Source: Vitrella brassicaformis
Lineage: Eukaryota; Sar; Vitrellaceae
Reading direction: 5' to 3'
DNA length: 64,000 nt
Assembly: GCA_001179505.1 (NCBI GenBank)
Contig: CDMY01000256.1
Coordinates: forward strand, 83,250-147,249
Shown here one piece after another: positions 22,761 to 33,900 of this stretch. A program made the translations under genes and the position numbers. Every line of letters starts with the position of its first letter. Position 1 is the stretch's first letter. Below the pieces are notes generated by a model that searched no databases, was not told where the DNA came from, and worked only from the letters and a program-made list of their open reading frames with translations.

Positions 22761-23744
22761 TCAGGCAGTCGATGCGACCGTCGTGACTGTCGCATCATCT
22801 CCGCCGTCGTCCTCGGGGTCCTGGGCGTTGGTGGCCTTGCCCACCACACTCACAGACACAGCCGGAGTCGCCTGATGCAAATGGCCCGCTGACGGGCGAA
22901 TTGCCCGGGCAGCCGCACGGCGATTCGCCTCTCTCCGCGATGCAGCGACACACCACCACAGCAGTGACACCAGTGCGCCCAGAGGCCCACACGACCAGCA
23001 GATCATCCAGTAGGGGGGAAAGGCGGCGGGGCAGCGGGCTCCCTCCAGGCTGCTGTTGGATTCATCGAAGCACATCTTAAAGTCGGTGAGGCTCAGCCAC
23101 ACACTGAGGGTCACAATGGGCAGACAGAAAGCCTCCGTGAAAAGGCTCGCGCCGATGATGTCCCAGGGAAAAGGCGACCGACCACAGACAGCCGCTGCCA
23201 AGAAGATGCCGCCAACGATAGCCACCGCCGGGAGGACCCCGCCAATGGCGACGGAGACAAAGGTGCCCGCCTTCCTGTACTCTCGCCACATGGCAGCTGC
23301 CTTGCCGTCGCCCTTCGCCGTACTGTGATCGACAAGGAAGCTGTAGGACGCCCAGCACTCACAGGTCTTGTTATTTCCAGGGACCCGGGGACCGGAATCC
23401 AGCCGGGGGAAGCACTCCTGGAATTCCTGCCGCCCAAAGGGCGACGAGATGGCATGCGGTCTGCATCGAACGGTGCCGTTGTTGCCGACGATCTCCAGCG
23501 TTAGCCGATACGCATACAGCCCACAGCGTTGCTTTACCTCCGCATATCCATCTTCCAGGAAGACTCGCTGGTGGGATTCTCGCCAGCCCGGCATCAAGAC
23601 GGTCGTGATAATCATCAGCACCACAAAGATGGGAGCGAAACACGTGAGGACCCTCTTGTCCTGGTAGGCAAAATACCAGCCGTCGCAGCGGCAGTCGCCG
23701 GGAGCACACACAACGTCCACCGCCTTGTCCCACGCGGTAGCCAT
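22761..23744 (-). CDS. Four-helix membrane protein paralogue C (intact copy)
   Basis: The only copy of the three with an uninterrupted frame, in a single exon. The start at 23744 (MATAWDKAVDVVCAPGDCRC) matches the position of the start in A. The open frame continues upstream to 24179, but that part looks non-coding. Order of parts: a Cys-rich N-terminus; membrane segment 1 (near FAPIFVVLMIITTVLMPGW); a loop with RCRPHAISSPFGRQEFQEC and CECWASYSFLVDHSTAKGDG; segment 2 (VAIGGVLPAVAIVGGIFLAA); the CGRSPFPWDIIGASLF junction; segment 3; DFKMCFDESNSSLEGARC; segment 4 (CWSCGPLGALVSLLWWC); and a Thr/Val-rich tail. Conserved cysteines in the first loop suggest disulfides on the lumenal or outer side. 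No known family is recognised. Confidence 0.7.
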   Translation of the reverse strand: MATAWDKAVDVVCAPGDCRCDGWYFAYQDKRVLTCFAPIFVVLMIITTVLMPGWRESHQRVFLEDGYAEVKQRCGLYAYRLTLEIVGNNGTVRCRPHAISSPFGRQEFQECFPRLDSGPRVPGNNKTCECWASYSFLVDHSTAKGDGKAAAMWREYRKAGTFVSVAIGGVLPAVAIVGGIFLAAAVCGRSPFPWDIIGASLFTEAFCLPIVTLSVWLSLTDFKMCFDESNSSLEGARCPAAFPPYWMICWSCGPLGALVSLLWWCVAASRREANRRAAARAIRPSAGHLHQATPAVSVSVVGKATNAQDPEDDGGDDATVTTVASTA

Positions 23745-24356
23745 CCTGTGTGCACACACAGACGCACCCAACTCATTGTGTATGGGATGTCCATCCTCCG
23801 TTGCTTGCCTGCACTTGGGGCAGCGGTGCACGCGGAGAGCGATGCCGGCGGGAGGAAATGCTGTTTTTGAGAGAAGAGAAAAAAGTCGTTCCTGCAGCAG
23901 CGGTTTCAGGGGGCACCCTAGGCGGCCTGACGGCCAAGGCCCCTGTCCCCTGTCGGTCTGTCCAACATGAAATGCTGTTTTTCTGCTGCAAGCTCGTCTT
24001 TTTCGAGCGTTCGCGTGGTCGTGTCCACGAAGAAGGGCGAGCATGTCTGTCTTTGACTGACACATTCGCATGTCCCTTGGGCACGCCCTACCAAACACGA
24101 CGCGGATCTTTCTTTGTTCATTTTGCACAGCACAGCACAGCGCAGTACGCACATACCCACAGTCGGCATCATGACCCACCCAGTCACTGACTTGACAGGC
24201 ACACAGCGACTGACTGAAAAACCTGTGGCTGGCCTACCTCTCTCTCTGTCTGTCTGTCGACAGCCCAATACAATCCACCCATCCAATCCATCAGCCTTGA
24301 ATGCCCATCGACGCATTCCTTCTCGCCCATGGTCACACATACACACATCTGTCTGC
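23745..24356. other. Intergenic spacer
   Basis: Lies between two minus-strand genes. Holds two copies of the short motif GAAATGCTGTTTTT about 110 bp apart (23857 and 23967). An open frame continuous with paralogue C crosses it but has no sign of conservation. Nothing else seen. Confidence 0.5.
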
Positions 24357-25129
24357 CTATCTCGGCAGTGGCGGCCCGAGCGACGGCAGGATGCAGAGGA
24401 AGAACAGAGATGGAAGCGCCAGCAGGGCGAGGAACACAATGTACGCTGTGTTGATGGGCGAGTCGGGGGCCAGCTCGTCCCGAAGCTGATGGATGGATGG
24501 ATGGACGGATGGATGGATGGCAACAAACCGCCAAGCAGACAGACAGACAGACAGACAACAAGCACACATGAACAGGGCTACACACCCGCTTGTTTGCCCA
24601 CTCACTCACTCACCGTGAATTCATCTTTGAGCGTGACGGAGAGGTTCGAGTAGAATTCCCTGAACTCATCGAGGCTCGAGAAGGTCAGGTTGGTGGTCGG
24701 CTCGTTGTCCCGCACCGCCTTCATGTAGGCCTCCTTCACCTGCTCACCCACACTCTTCGCCGCAGACCCATCCTCCGACCCACCACCACCAGCTTCAATG
24801 CCCTCTATCGGCGACACCAGGAAAGGGTCACTGTCGTCATATCCCGGTTGGGAAGAGCCACCAGCTGCAGGCCTGCTCTCACCGACCGCCATTCGCCGAA
24901 CTGATGCCGTCGATAGCGGCTGCCTGCACCTCCTCTGAAGCGGATGCAGGCAGTGCATGGAGCGCACGAAGAACAGAGATTGCTGCCGCTGCTGCCGCTG
25001 CTGTGAATAGTGACGAGCACGGACTGGCCTGCCCGGGCCGAGGCAGACGAGGGCAGTGAAGGTGAGGGAGAGGCTGAGGGCCAACATCGCCACGCAGCGA
25101 TGAACAAGGGAAGCCAAGGCGAATGCCAT
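24357..25129 (-). CDS. Small single-pass membrane protein with plastid-type presequence, function unknown
   Basis: Two exons. Exon 1 starts at 25129 with a hydrophobic leader (MLALSLSLTFTALVCLG), followed by an Arg/Gln/Ser-rich stretch with almost no acidic residues (HYSQQRQQRQQSLFFVR). This is the layout of a signal peptide plus transit peptide used for complex plastids. The mature part is acidic (GYDDSDPFLVSPIEGIEA, SLDEFREFYSNLSVTLKDEF). Exon 1 ends at a GTGAGT donor near 24615. Exon 2 (about 24490-24357) encodes LRDELAPDSPINTAYIVFLA and a C-terminal membrane helix ending in LGPPLPR. Plastid location is an inference. It is divergent from the OST3/OST6 gene across 143 bp. The family is not recognised. 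Confidence 0.65.
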
Positions 25130-25272
25130 TCGGTGCTCAGATCTGCTGAATCTGCGGGCGAGCTAAGCTCATGGCGAGCATTTCTGCTGAGTGACAGATC
25201 TGGCGTAGAGAGCGCCCTGATTGCACTGCTGCGGGCAGCGAGGTGCCACACACAGCCACACGGCATCGCAAG

Positions 25273-27252
25273 ATGGCGTCTGAAGTTCGGCAACGGACCG
25301 CGGCGCTGCGGCCGACTGCCGCAGCCAAGAGTGTCCTCAAGATGACGGCTGCCGCTCTCGTGTGCTGCCTGGGATGCCTCTCGACAATTGCCGTGGCGCA
25401 AAACAGCGCGGTGACTTCAGAGAAGCGCCGTGCCCTCTCAGTGCAGCGATGTGTGTGTGTCTTGTGTGTGTGTGCAGGGTGCGCAGAAGCTGCTGACATT
25501 GGCGCAGGTGGCCAGGGAGTCGCCCGACTACATCGTCCACCTCAACAACACCGGATATAAGTAACCCACAGACAGGCAGACAGACAGGCAGACACAAGAA
25601 TGGACACGCCTGATGACGTCTGTATACGTGTGTGTGTGTGTGTGTGCGTCAGGGAGTTTGCGATAAGGGCGCCTCGGCCGTACTATTTGGTTATCCTCTA
25701 CACTGCCGACCCGCAGTACTGCGAAATCTGCGGGTGGGTGTCTGTCCGTCGCACATCAGACACACCGACGCACACCGCCAACGAACTCCCTCGGTGTGTG
25801 TGTGCAGTAAGATGGCGCCGTTCTACCAGCAGGTGGCCCTCTCCTACCACCTTGCCGGCGCCCACCGCCACACCGACCAGCACCTGCCCGTCCTCTTCGC
25901 CACGGTCGAGGCCAGCAGAAACGACAAAGTCTTCCAACTGGTCAGCCACATACACACACACACACACAGCCAGCGACGGCCTGCACACACACGTGTGTGT
26001 GTGTGTGTGTGTGTGTGTGGGCGGTGCAGCACGGCCTCAAGACGGCGCCCCACGTGTTGGTGACCGACTCGCGGTCCTTCAAGAAGGCCGGCAAGGGCGG
26101 GGTGGTGGCCTTCAAGAAGGGCGACCAGTACAAGATCGATCAGTCGTCCTTCGCCGACGCATCCTCACTGCTCACCTTCGTCAACCAAAAGACCGGCAGA
26201 GCGGTCCGCAGCGACGGATGGCTCGCACACTCCCTGACTGACACACTGAGTGTGTGTGCGTGTTTGTTTTTAGATTGAGATGCACTACAGTTTTCAGGAG
26301 CGGATGACTCGCATCGTCACCCTCCTCTTCGTCCTGGCGTGTGGGCTCGGGTTTCTATGCGCTGCCTGGTGGGCCGTTCTTCGCTTCCCAATACTCATCC
26401 CCATCGGGGCAATGGTCAGACTCACAGACACAGACAGACAGACAGACAGCCAAAGAGCAGCAGCCGTGTGTGTGTGTGTGTGTGTGTGCAGTTGGTTCAG
26501 TACGTGTCGACGAGTGGGATCTTCTACAACATCCACCACGGCATGCAGCTCTTCGGCTATGACGGCAAGAAAGTCGTACACATCGCCAGAAATGTACACA
26601 GACAGACACACAGACAGACACACAGACAGACAGACAGACAGAGAGAGAGGCCGTGTTGGGCCACACACGTGTCTGTGTGTGTTTGTGTGTGGGTGGCTGG
26701 TGCAGACGCGCATGCAGTACTTGGGCGAAGGCCTGATGATGAGCGGCTGCAGTAAGCACACACACACTCGTGGATGGCCGAGAGTTGAGGACGTGTGTGT
26801 GTGTGTGTGGTCAGTTGTGGCGGCGGCGTTGGCTCTCTATATGTCGGCCTACCTGCCCAAGTTCGACACTCTGCGAAAGTACGACAGAGAGGAAACCGCC
26901 GGGGGCGTCGCACTCTCTCACCGTCTTGGAGGCTATACCATTGCTATCGCGCTCTCTTTCTCTCTGTCTGTCTGTCTGTGTGTGCCATGTCTTCAGGAAG
27001 AATCTGACGAATGCCATGGCGATTTTCTTTTTCTGCGTCTTCGTCGGCTTCACTTACATTGTGCGTGAGATCCGATCCGCCCCCACACAAACACACAGGC
27101 CAACACACACACACGCCACGCTGCGCTGTGTGTGCGTTGTATAGGTGTTGAATGTGTACGAGATGAAGACCGGTTGGTACCACCCAACGTTCTTCCCGCC
27201 GCAAGACTACATGAGGGGACCCCTCAGGGCCGACCAGGGCAACGCATTCTGA
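25273..27252 (+). CDS. Oligosaccharyltransferase subunit OST3/OST6 (MAGT1/TUSC3 family)
   Basis: ER membrane subunit of the N-glycosylation oligosaccharyltransferase, with a lumenal thioredoxin-like domain that holds acceptor cysteines. The signal region is KMTAAALVCCLGCLSTIAVA. The thioredoxin-like domain follows over several exons: LLTLAQVARESPDYIVHLNN, PRPYYLVILYTADPQYCEIC (a Cys-Glu-Ile-Cys redox pair), LPVLFATVEASRNDKVFQL and TAPHVLVTDSRSF. Four membrane segments follow, starting with MTRIVTLLFVLACGLGFLCA; loops include YVSTSGIFYNIHHGMQLFGY, and the last segment is AMAIFFFCVFVGFTYI. The end is GWYHPTFFPPQDYMRGPLRA, typical of this family. Introns are short and microsatellite-rich. Length and domain order look complete. 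Confidence 0.93.
25941..26029 (+). repeat. OST3/OST6 intron built from a CA tract followed by a TG tract
   Basis: The 89-base intron has (CA)n in its 5' half (25950-25967, 25983-25991) and (GT)n in its 3' half (25993-26019), ending GGTGCAG. The central CACACACACGTGTGTGTG is self-complementary, so the intron RNA can fold back almost end to end. Confidence 0.75.
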
Positions 27253-27574
27253 CTGACTGATAATGCGGGGACCCACTCCCTCCCACCTGTACAGAGAGAG
27301 GACAGCTAGTTGCATGCCTGCCTGCCTGCCTGATGCAGTGATACACGTACGTGCAGACCAGACGCGCGTCTAATTCGTTCATTCATTCACTGGACAGTCC
27401 AGCCGTGCTGCATTGCATGGAGATAATGCGGATTCATTCCTGCAGGCCATGCTTGTTGTATGCACGTCAATTCAATCGAATATGATCCGTGCCACAGATC
27501 GATTCTGTCTCGGTGTCTCAGTCTACATACCATATACTGCACCAACCAACAGCCACTCACGTAGCCACGACTGT
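27253..27574. other. Convergent intergenic spacer
   Basis: About 320 bp between the stop codons of OST3/OST6 and the TBC-like gene. A (GCCT)n run lies at 27316-27331. No gene seen. Confidence 0.6.
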
Positions 27575-30500
27575 TCACGAGAGCGGGCAGCATGACGCAC
27601 CTTTGCTCCTAGGGCTCTTAGGGCTCTTGGGCGAGGGCGGTTCTTCGGGGGGCGGTGCCGCGCCATCATCAGATGCCCCTTCTCCCTCTTTCTCTTTCTC
27701 TTGCGTGGGTTCCTGCTCAGCTGGTTGTTCTGGTGCCGCTTCTGGCTGAGCCTCCCCTTCATCCTGAGGCTCCTTTGGAGGCTCCACCGTCGCCTCCACA
27801 TCTCCTCCACCATGTTGCCCAACTGGTGTGGTGTCATCCCCACCACCCTCCTGCTGCTCCTGCTTCTGCTGCTGCATCTCGTCAGGGCGGGCCGGGCTTG
27901 CTTCCTCCCCTTCGAGTCTCGGTCCTTCTTGCTTGTGAGGTTTGTCGCCAACGCTGGCCGACCGGGCGGGGCCGTGTGGTGGAGGTGGCGGTGGTTTGGG
28001 GGGTTTCTCTGACGGGGGCATCGTGTGACGGCGAGTGGTGCTGTCTCTGTCCCTTCCCCCTTCCAGCGCATCCACCAGCACTGACATGGCGTCGTCCGCC
28101 TCACCCTCAGCTTCAGCTTCAGGGGCCGCCTTGTCGCCTTCGGCCCTCACAATGAGCTCGCTCGCAATGGAGGAAGAGCTGCCCGACACCATGCTGCGGT
28201 CGGTGAGCTCTGACTTGGAATACACCAGAGAGTCAGCCACTTGTGCCGGGGCGGGCTGGTCTGTCGGCGGGGGCGCCTTGCTGATGTGTATGGGTGCCAC
28301 AGATGGGCGCTTGTGTGGCTGTGGCTGTGGCTGCGGCAGTGGCACGTCGACGAGGTGCATGTCAGCGAGAAGTGGGTAGAGTGCGGCCTGCATTCGGCGG
28401 GGCGAGATGCGGGGGGCGGAGAGCTTGAGGAAGGTGCCCAGAGATTTGAGCAGCGGGGGCGGGCCCATGGCCTGGGCGTCGTCAAGATTCTCGTCTGGAA
28501 TCACCACAATGTCCTGATCAGGACAAACAAGGGGAAGACCAGATTGATGTGTCCGTGGATACTGACTGACTGACTGACTGACCTCTGCCTCGTCCAGGTG
28601 TTCCTGAATGGCCTCCTGGTGCGCCAGCAGGAAAGCCGCACTCACACGAGACAGCTAACACACACGCACACACACACACACAGAGGAAGAGAGAGAGAGA
28701 CATCCTCTGTGATAAGGCGTCCATGTCGCCATGCGCCCACCGCTTTGAGCAAGACGGCCTGCCCCGCGAGAATGAAGACGTCCCAAATGTATTTGGTGGT
28801 GTCGATCGGGAGGCCATTGCCGCACCAAAGGGCCGACCAGAAGGGCAGCAGCAGATACGAAAGGCACCGGTGCACCAACCAATCTCGGTCCTCATCTGCG
28901 CGTTGCTGGGCTGCTGACGACCCATCGCTGGTCTGCTCGAGAACGGGGGCGGCCTGGCCACCATTGTCACTTGAATCGCCTCGCGTCCGCAGCAGCTGCA
29001 CCAGAAGGGCCTCGCTGTGCTCACGGATGACATCGTGACAAGCCGCCAACACATCTGCGCGTCAGCGACAGAAGCAATCCCGCCAGTTCTTTCCCCCTCT
29101 CTCCTCCCACCCACCTTTGAGTGGCTGTTTCAGATCGCCGTTGAGTGCCATCATGACCATCCCTCCCTCTCCTCCCCCATTGATGTCCCTCGAGTTGCTC
29201 CGCAGCCTCTGCACAGCCATGAAGCTCTGCCTGGACGACACCTCGCTGCTCTGCCGGCTCCGTCCCCCGCCCCACATGTCCAGGCCACGCGCACGCAGCT
29301 CACGTAGAGAGCTGAAGACGGGGGAGGGCGGCAGGTGGCGCGTCAGGGGGGCAAAGTGCTGAAGGGCGGCGAGGTAGCGCTCCACGAGGTAGGGGACCTC
29401 GTCAACACGGCTCTGGTATACCTCCTGTTAGTCGATGGTGGGAGAGAGGCAGCATGGCTTCCATTGTTGGTCGTGTGGGTGACGGTCAACGGCCGTACCA
29501 CGATGGTGAGAGCAGCGTAGAGGTGGTATCTCTGCAGAGGGCCCATGCGGCCAAGCGCATCGACATAGGACGCCAGAGACTTGGCCGTCACCACCCATCT
29601 GATGAGCAAACAGGAGAGAGGGAGACATGAACATAGAGAGACGTGATGCCCACACCCACCGTGGCTGGAAGGCGGGAAGGTGGGCGGACTGATGACATGA
29701 GTCAACGAATTAATGAGTCACTCGTAAGCAGAGACGGGTCTCATTCTTTACCACGAGCGTGTTGAGTTTCTCGAGGATGCGGAGGTCGTTTGGGGAGATG
29801 GCTGCAGTTATCAATCGACATAAGGAAAAACACACAGTGTACGCGTCATGCATCCAAAGAGAGACGCCCACCCATTCTATGCCGGTCGTTCTCCTCGTAT
29901 TCCTTCCGCCCTTTGGCATCCACCTGTGGGGCAGCCAGGCAGAGAGACAGACACAATGGGCTGGCTGCAATGTCTGTCATCCTCCTGCTCACCAGGTGAG
30001 TCTCCCATAGAGGCCTCCGGAGATCATTGGGTATCCTCTGTGCCACCAGCTGCAGCAGCACCGGCCTGTCGAGGTCCGGGGACACTGTCGCTGTCAGCAG
30101 ATGAGACACCCCGAGGGCCGCCCCTGATGACCGATTATTGAGCCATTCGCTGCACTTGCTGAATGATGCGCATGGCTGTGGCTGGCTCCGGTGCATACGT
30201 ATACGTGCTCACTTCTTATGAGGTACTCGGCCTGAACAACGAGACTTTGACAGAAAGACGTTTTCTCTCCTCGTTACTTTCTTCCCGTACCTGGTCCGCT
30301 TTGGAGAGGCACTTTCCGTCGACTGTGTCCGCCGCCATGATGCCCCCCTGCCCCTGACCATCCCCCTCTCCAGCCTTGAGGGCATACCGCTGCAGGTCAT
30401 CCAGCAGGTGGCGGTCGACGATCTCCCGAAGGCCCTGCACAAACTCGCCATACACATCCGGGTGCTCCCGCCGCATCTCGGCGTAGGTCTGCCTGACGAG

Positions 30501-30824
30501 CAGCCGCTGCCTGGCGTCACTCAGATCGGTGAAGAACAGAGGAGGGGCGCCAGGGGCTGGCTGAGCTGGCGGCTTCGCGCCACTGCTGTCGGTGGCCACT
30601 TTATGGCGGAGGGAGTCCAGCAGCCCTGAGTGCATGCATGGACAGGGTGTGCTGACATGTCACACAGGAGGGGTGCACTCGCTCACGTGTCCGCAGCTGA
30701 TCCCATGAAGGCATCTTTGTCGCTGCAGAGAAAAAGGAAACCGTGACGGGGACTACAATTTCATGGCCACAAAGCTGCATTCGTTACCTTCTTTGTGGCT
30801 CTGCTGCAGCCACTGCTCCATCAT
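27575..30824 (-). CDS. TBC-domain (RabGAP-like) protein with long disordered C-terminus
   Basis: Start at 30824 (MMEQWLQQSHKE), then small exons: TKMPSWDQLRTR, LLDSLRHKVATDSSG, and RLLVRQTYAEMRREHPDVYG (near 30515). The TBC landmark Ile-Pro-x-x-x-Arg-x-x-x-Trp is present as QRIPNDLRRPLWETHL (near 30030-30005). Later exons give EVYQSRVDEVPYLVERYLAA (near 29420) and the C-lobe-like WLVHRCLSYLLLPFWSAL, LPIDTTKYIWDVFILAGQAV and LLKAVGAWRHGRLI (28890-28700), where the Trp-Asp plus Gly spacing fits TBC domains. The final 320 residues are Pro/Glu/Gln-rich and end CCPLS. TBC proteins act as GAPs for Rab GTPases on membranes. The catalytic Arg finger of IxxDxxR and the YxQ glutamine finger are not evident, so GAP activity is uncertain. 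Confidence 0.65.
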
Positions 30825-30940
30825 TCTGTAACGTCGTGCGGTGAGGGTGAGAACCAAGGAGAGAGTCCCGGGTCCAATTCGATCGCGACTTTTCTGCTCC
30901 CAAAGTGCCTTCCGCCCCCTCTCTCGGCCTTTTCACCACC

Positions 30941-33900
30941 ATGCTGAGCCGCGCGGTTGCCGCCACTCATGGGGGAGTGGTTGTGCACGACAATTACACC
31001 GATGACTCGTCAGCCTCAAGGTCCCCCGGGAGGCGGCCACACCGCTTCAGTCGCTATCGGCCATTCAAGGGCTTCAGGTAAGCAGATGGATGCATGGCTT
31101 CACACGCGAAATGCACGGGTTTTCTTCGTTTCCGCTGGGCATTCATGCAGGTCCCGACGAGTGATCCAGATGATAGGCAAGGACGACTCGCCGGTGAGTC
31201 GGTCGCCGTCCATGGCCCAGTCGGAAGCGGCGGGGGGCGATGGGCAGCCCTACACACACACCACCCAGTTCAACCTTGGAGTGGGGGCATTCATCATGCT
31301 GAATGCCGGTCAACTGCAGACAGACAGACAGACAGACAGGAATCAGCGAGAGAGAGAGAGAGATGGCAATTCTGTACAGATGCCCGTGTTGTTTTGGTTT
31401 GCAGTGTACATCGGTGTCGAGACGGGTGGGCCTGCCTGGTGCGAACCGCCATGTATGTGTCTCACATGTGTGTGTCTCATGTGTGTGTTGGGTGCATGAA
31501 GACAATCGTAACGACGCCGATCCTGAGCCAGTGTGGCAGGTCTTCGAGGTGACTGAGCTACATGATGGACAACAAGATTATCCCATTGATGCATTCATTG
31601 CGTGCAGATCATCTTCATGTGCGTCTTCACCATTGAGCTCATTCTCCGCTTCACCACTGACGGAATCCGCTACTTCAACGGTCGGTCAGTCACGACTCAC
31701 AACACCAGCAAAGCAACTTTCTCCCTCTGTGTCTGCGCCTCTGTGTGTGTGCATGACAGACCGGTGGAATCACCTTGATTTCGTGTTGGTAGTGCTGAAC
31801 ATTGTGGACACGCTCATTCTGGGTCTGTTGATGGGCGGCTCGACCAACCTGCGTGTGCTGAGCATACTGCGAATACTGCGGATGCTCCGGCTCGTCAGGC
31901 TCGTCAGACTCCTTCGCGTCTTCAAGGAACTCTGTACGTGTCTGTGAAGAGCGGCTTGACGTGCTGAGAGACATGTCTCTTTTTGTGTGTTTGTGTCAGG
32001 GCTGATTGTGAATGGCATGCTGCAGTCGACAAGGACGCTCGGATGGTCAGCCGCCTAGAGGGGAGGGAGAGAGATACATGAAGATATGTACTTGTCTGTT
32101 TGTCTGTCCTTCGATCGATCAGGGTTGCGATGCTGCTGTCCCTCGTCATCTACATGTATGTGGGCGCACGCCCTTACATATCAAAAAGCTTCTTTGCCAA
32201 CTGTCTATCGGTGGGTCTGTGCAGTTCTGGGGTGTTCATCACGATTCAAGTGGGCAAGAACTCGACTTATGATGACAACTTTGAGGAGGGCAAGAAGAAG
32301 GCATACTTTGGAACAGGTAGACCAACAGGGAAGCTGACCGTGAAATGTCCGCACTCTGCGTGTCTTGTTTCCTCTGCTGTATCTCCAGTGGCCAAGTCCA
32401 TGTACACGCTCTTCCAAAGTGAGTAGGCAGACAGTGGTGCATGTAGGCCAGCGTCGGTCCCCACTATCCCTTTCTTACATTTTGTGTGAAATGGCAGTTT
32501 TGACGCTCGAGGCATGGAACATGGAGTTTGCGGTCAGCCTGCTCATCCCATAATCATTTCCCCTTGCGGTGTGACCTCTTGGCTGTTGGCTGTCTGTTTG
32601 CCTTGCAGCGTCCCCTTGTGCGCACGACGCCCTACCTGTTGTTTTTCTTCCTGCTCTATCTGATGCTCACCACATTCGGACTGCTCAATCTGGTCGTCGG
32701 TGCAATCGTCGAGGTCAGCCAGTCACGCGCCACAACACCCGAATGCCGGCAGACAGACAGACAGACAGACAGACAGAGAGGTCATCTGCACTTGTTTTGG
32801 TGTTTGGTATGCGTCACAATGCATCAACCAGAACACCCTTGGGGCGACGAGACAGGAGCAGGAGAAGGCCATCAAGCGTGCAATGCACGAGGAGAAACGA
32901 GTGCTAGGTCAGTCGGATACAGCAGAGCAGACAAAACATACTTGAATGTGTGTGTGTGTGTGTCGATCGGCTCGGCAGCGTCGTTGCGTCAGGTGTTTGA
33001 GGAGGCAGACGAGGACGGTGGTGGCACGCTCACACAAGACGAGTTCATGGAAGTCTTATCGGTCAGTCAGTCAGCCAGCCAATTCTGAATGGCAGCCGGC
33101 ACACACCCACCAAGTTGTGCGTGCATGTGCCTGAATGACTGAGATCAGAAGCCAGAGGTGACTCAGCGGTTTGAGATGGCGGGGTTCCCCACCCAGAATC
33201 TCAACCATCTGTTCGGCATCCTCGACGAAGACGGATCAGGTGCGTCGTGTATGTCCGTATATTTTCGTGTATGTTTGTCGCGTGCATTCTGCATCCATCT
33301 GTTCGGCATCCTCGACGAAGACGGATCAGGTGCGTCGTGTATGTCCGTATATTTTCGTGTATGTTTGTCGCGTGCATTCTGCAGGCGATTTGACGATTGA
33401 CGAGTTCATCAACGGCTGCATGAAAATGAAAGTGGGCTGAGGAAAAGAGGAAAAGAAAATGATGAGGGAATCTTCTTGTTAATGATTGTGGATTCATTTG
33501 GTGATCAGGAGATATCCAAGAGCAGAGACATGCTGGATCTGTACATCAAGGTAAGCAAACAAGCGGTGCCTTTCATTCATGCGCGTCACGTCATCAGCCC
33601 CCCATGTGTGTCTATCTCCCTGTCTGTCTGTCTGTCTGTCTGTCTGTCTGCAGGCCAGGGCCACATCGACTTCCCTTACCAAGATAGAGACACAAGAGGC
33701 GGTTGGCACAGCATCTCTCACTCTCACTCCCACATCCCCACGTATGTTATGCGCACATTCTGTACGTATCCATCCCAGACCCTCACCGGCGGCTACGAGC
33801 AGCTCAAGCGAGACATGGATGACGTCATCAGAGAGCTCTCCTCGTCAGCTCGGCCAGCATACAGAAGACGCACCGTAGCCGACGCCAACCCCAACGCCCC

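Noticed and set aside
23745-24179. Upstream in-frame extension of membrane paralogue C
   Set aside because: Not present in paralogues A or B and has no domain or signal features; the start at 23744 aligns with the other copies.
26594-26660. CAGACAG/ACACAGAC repeat array resembling a CRISPR-like or satellite array
   Set aside because: It is a simple microsatellite inside a spliced intron; there are no unique spacers.
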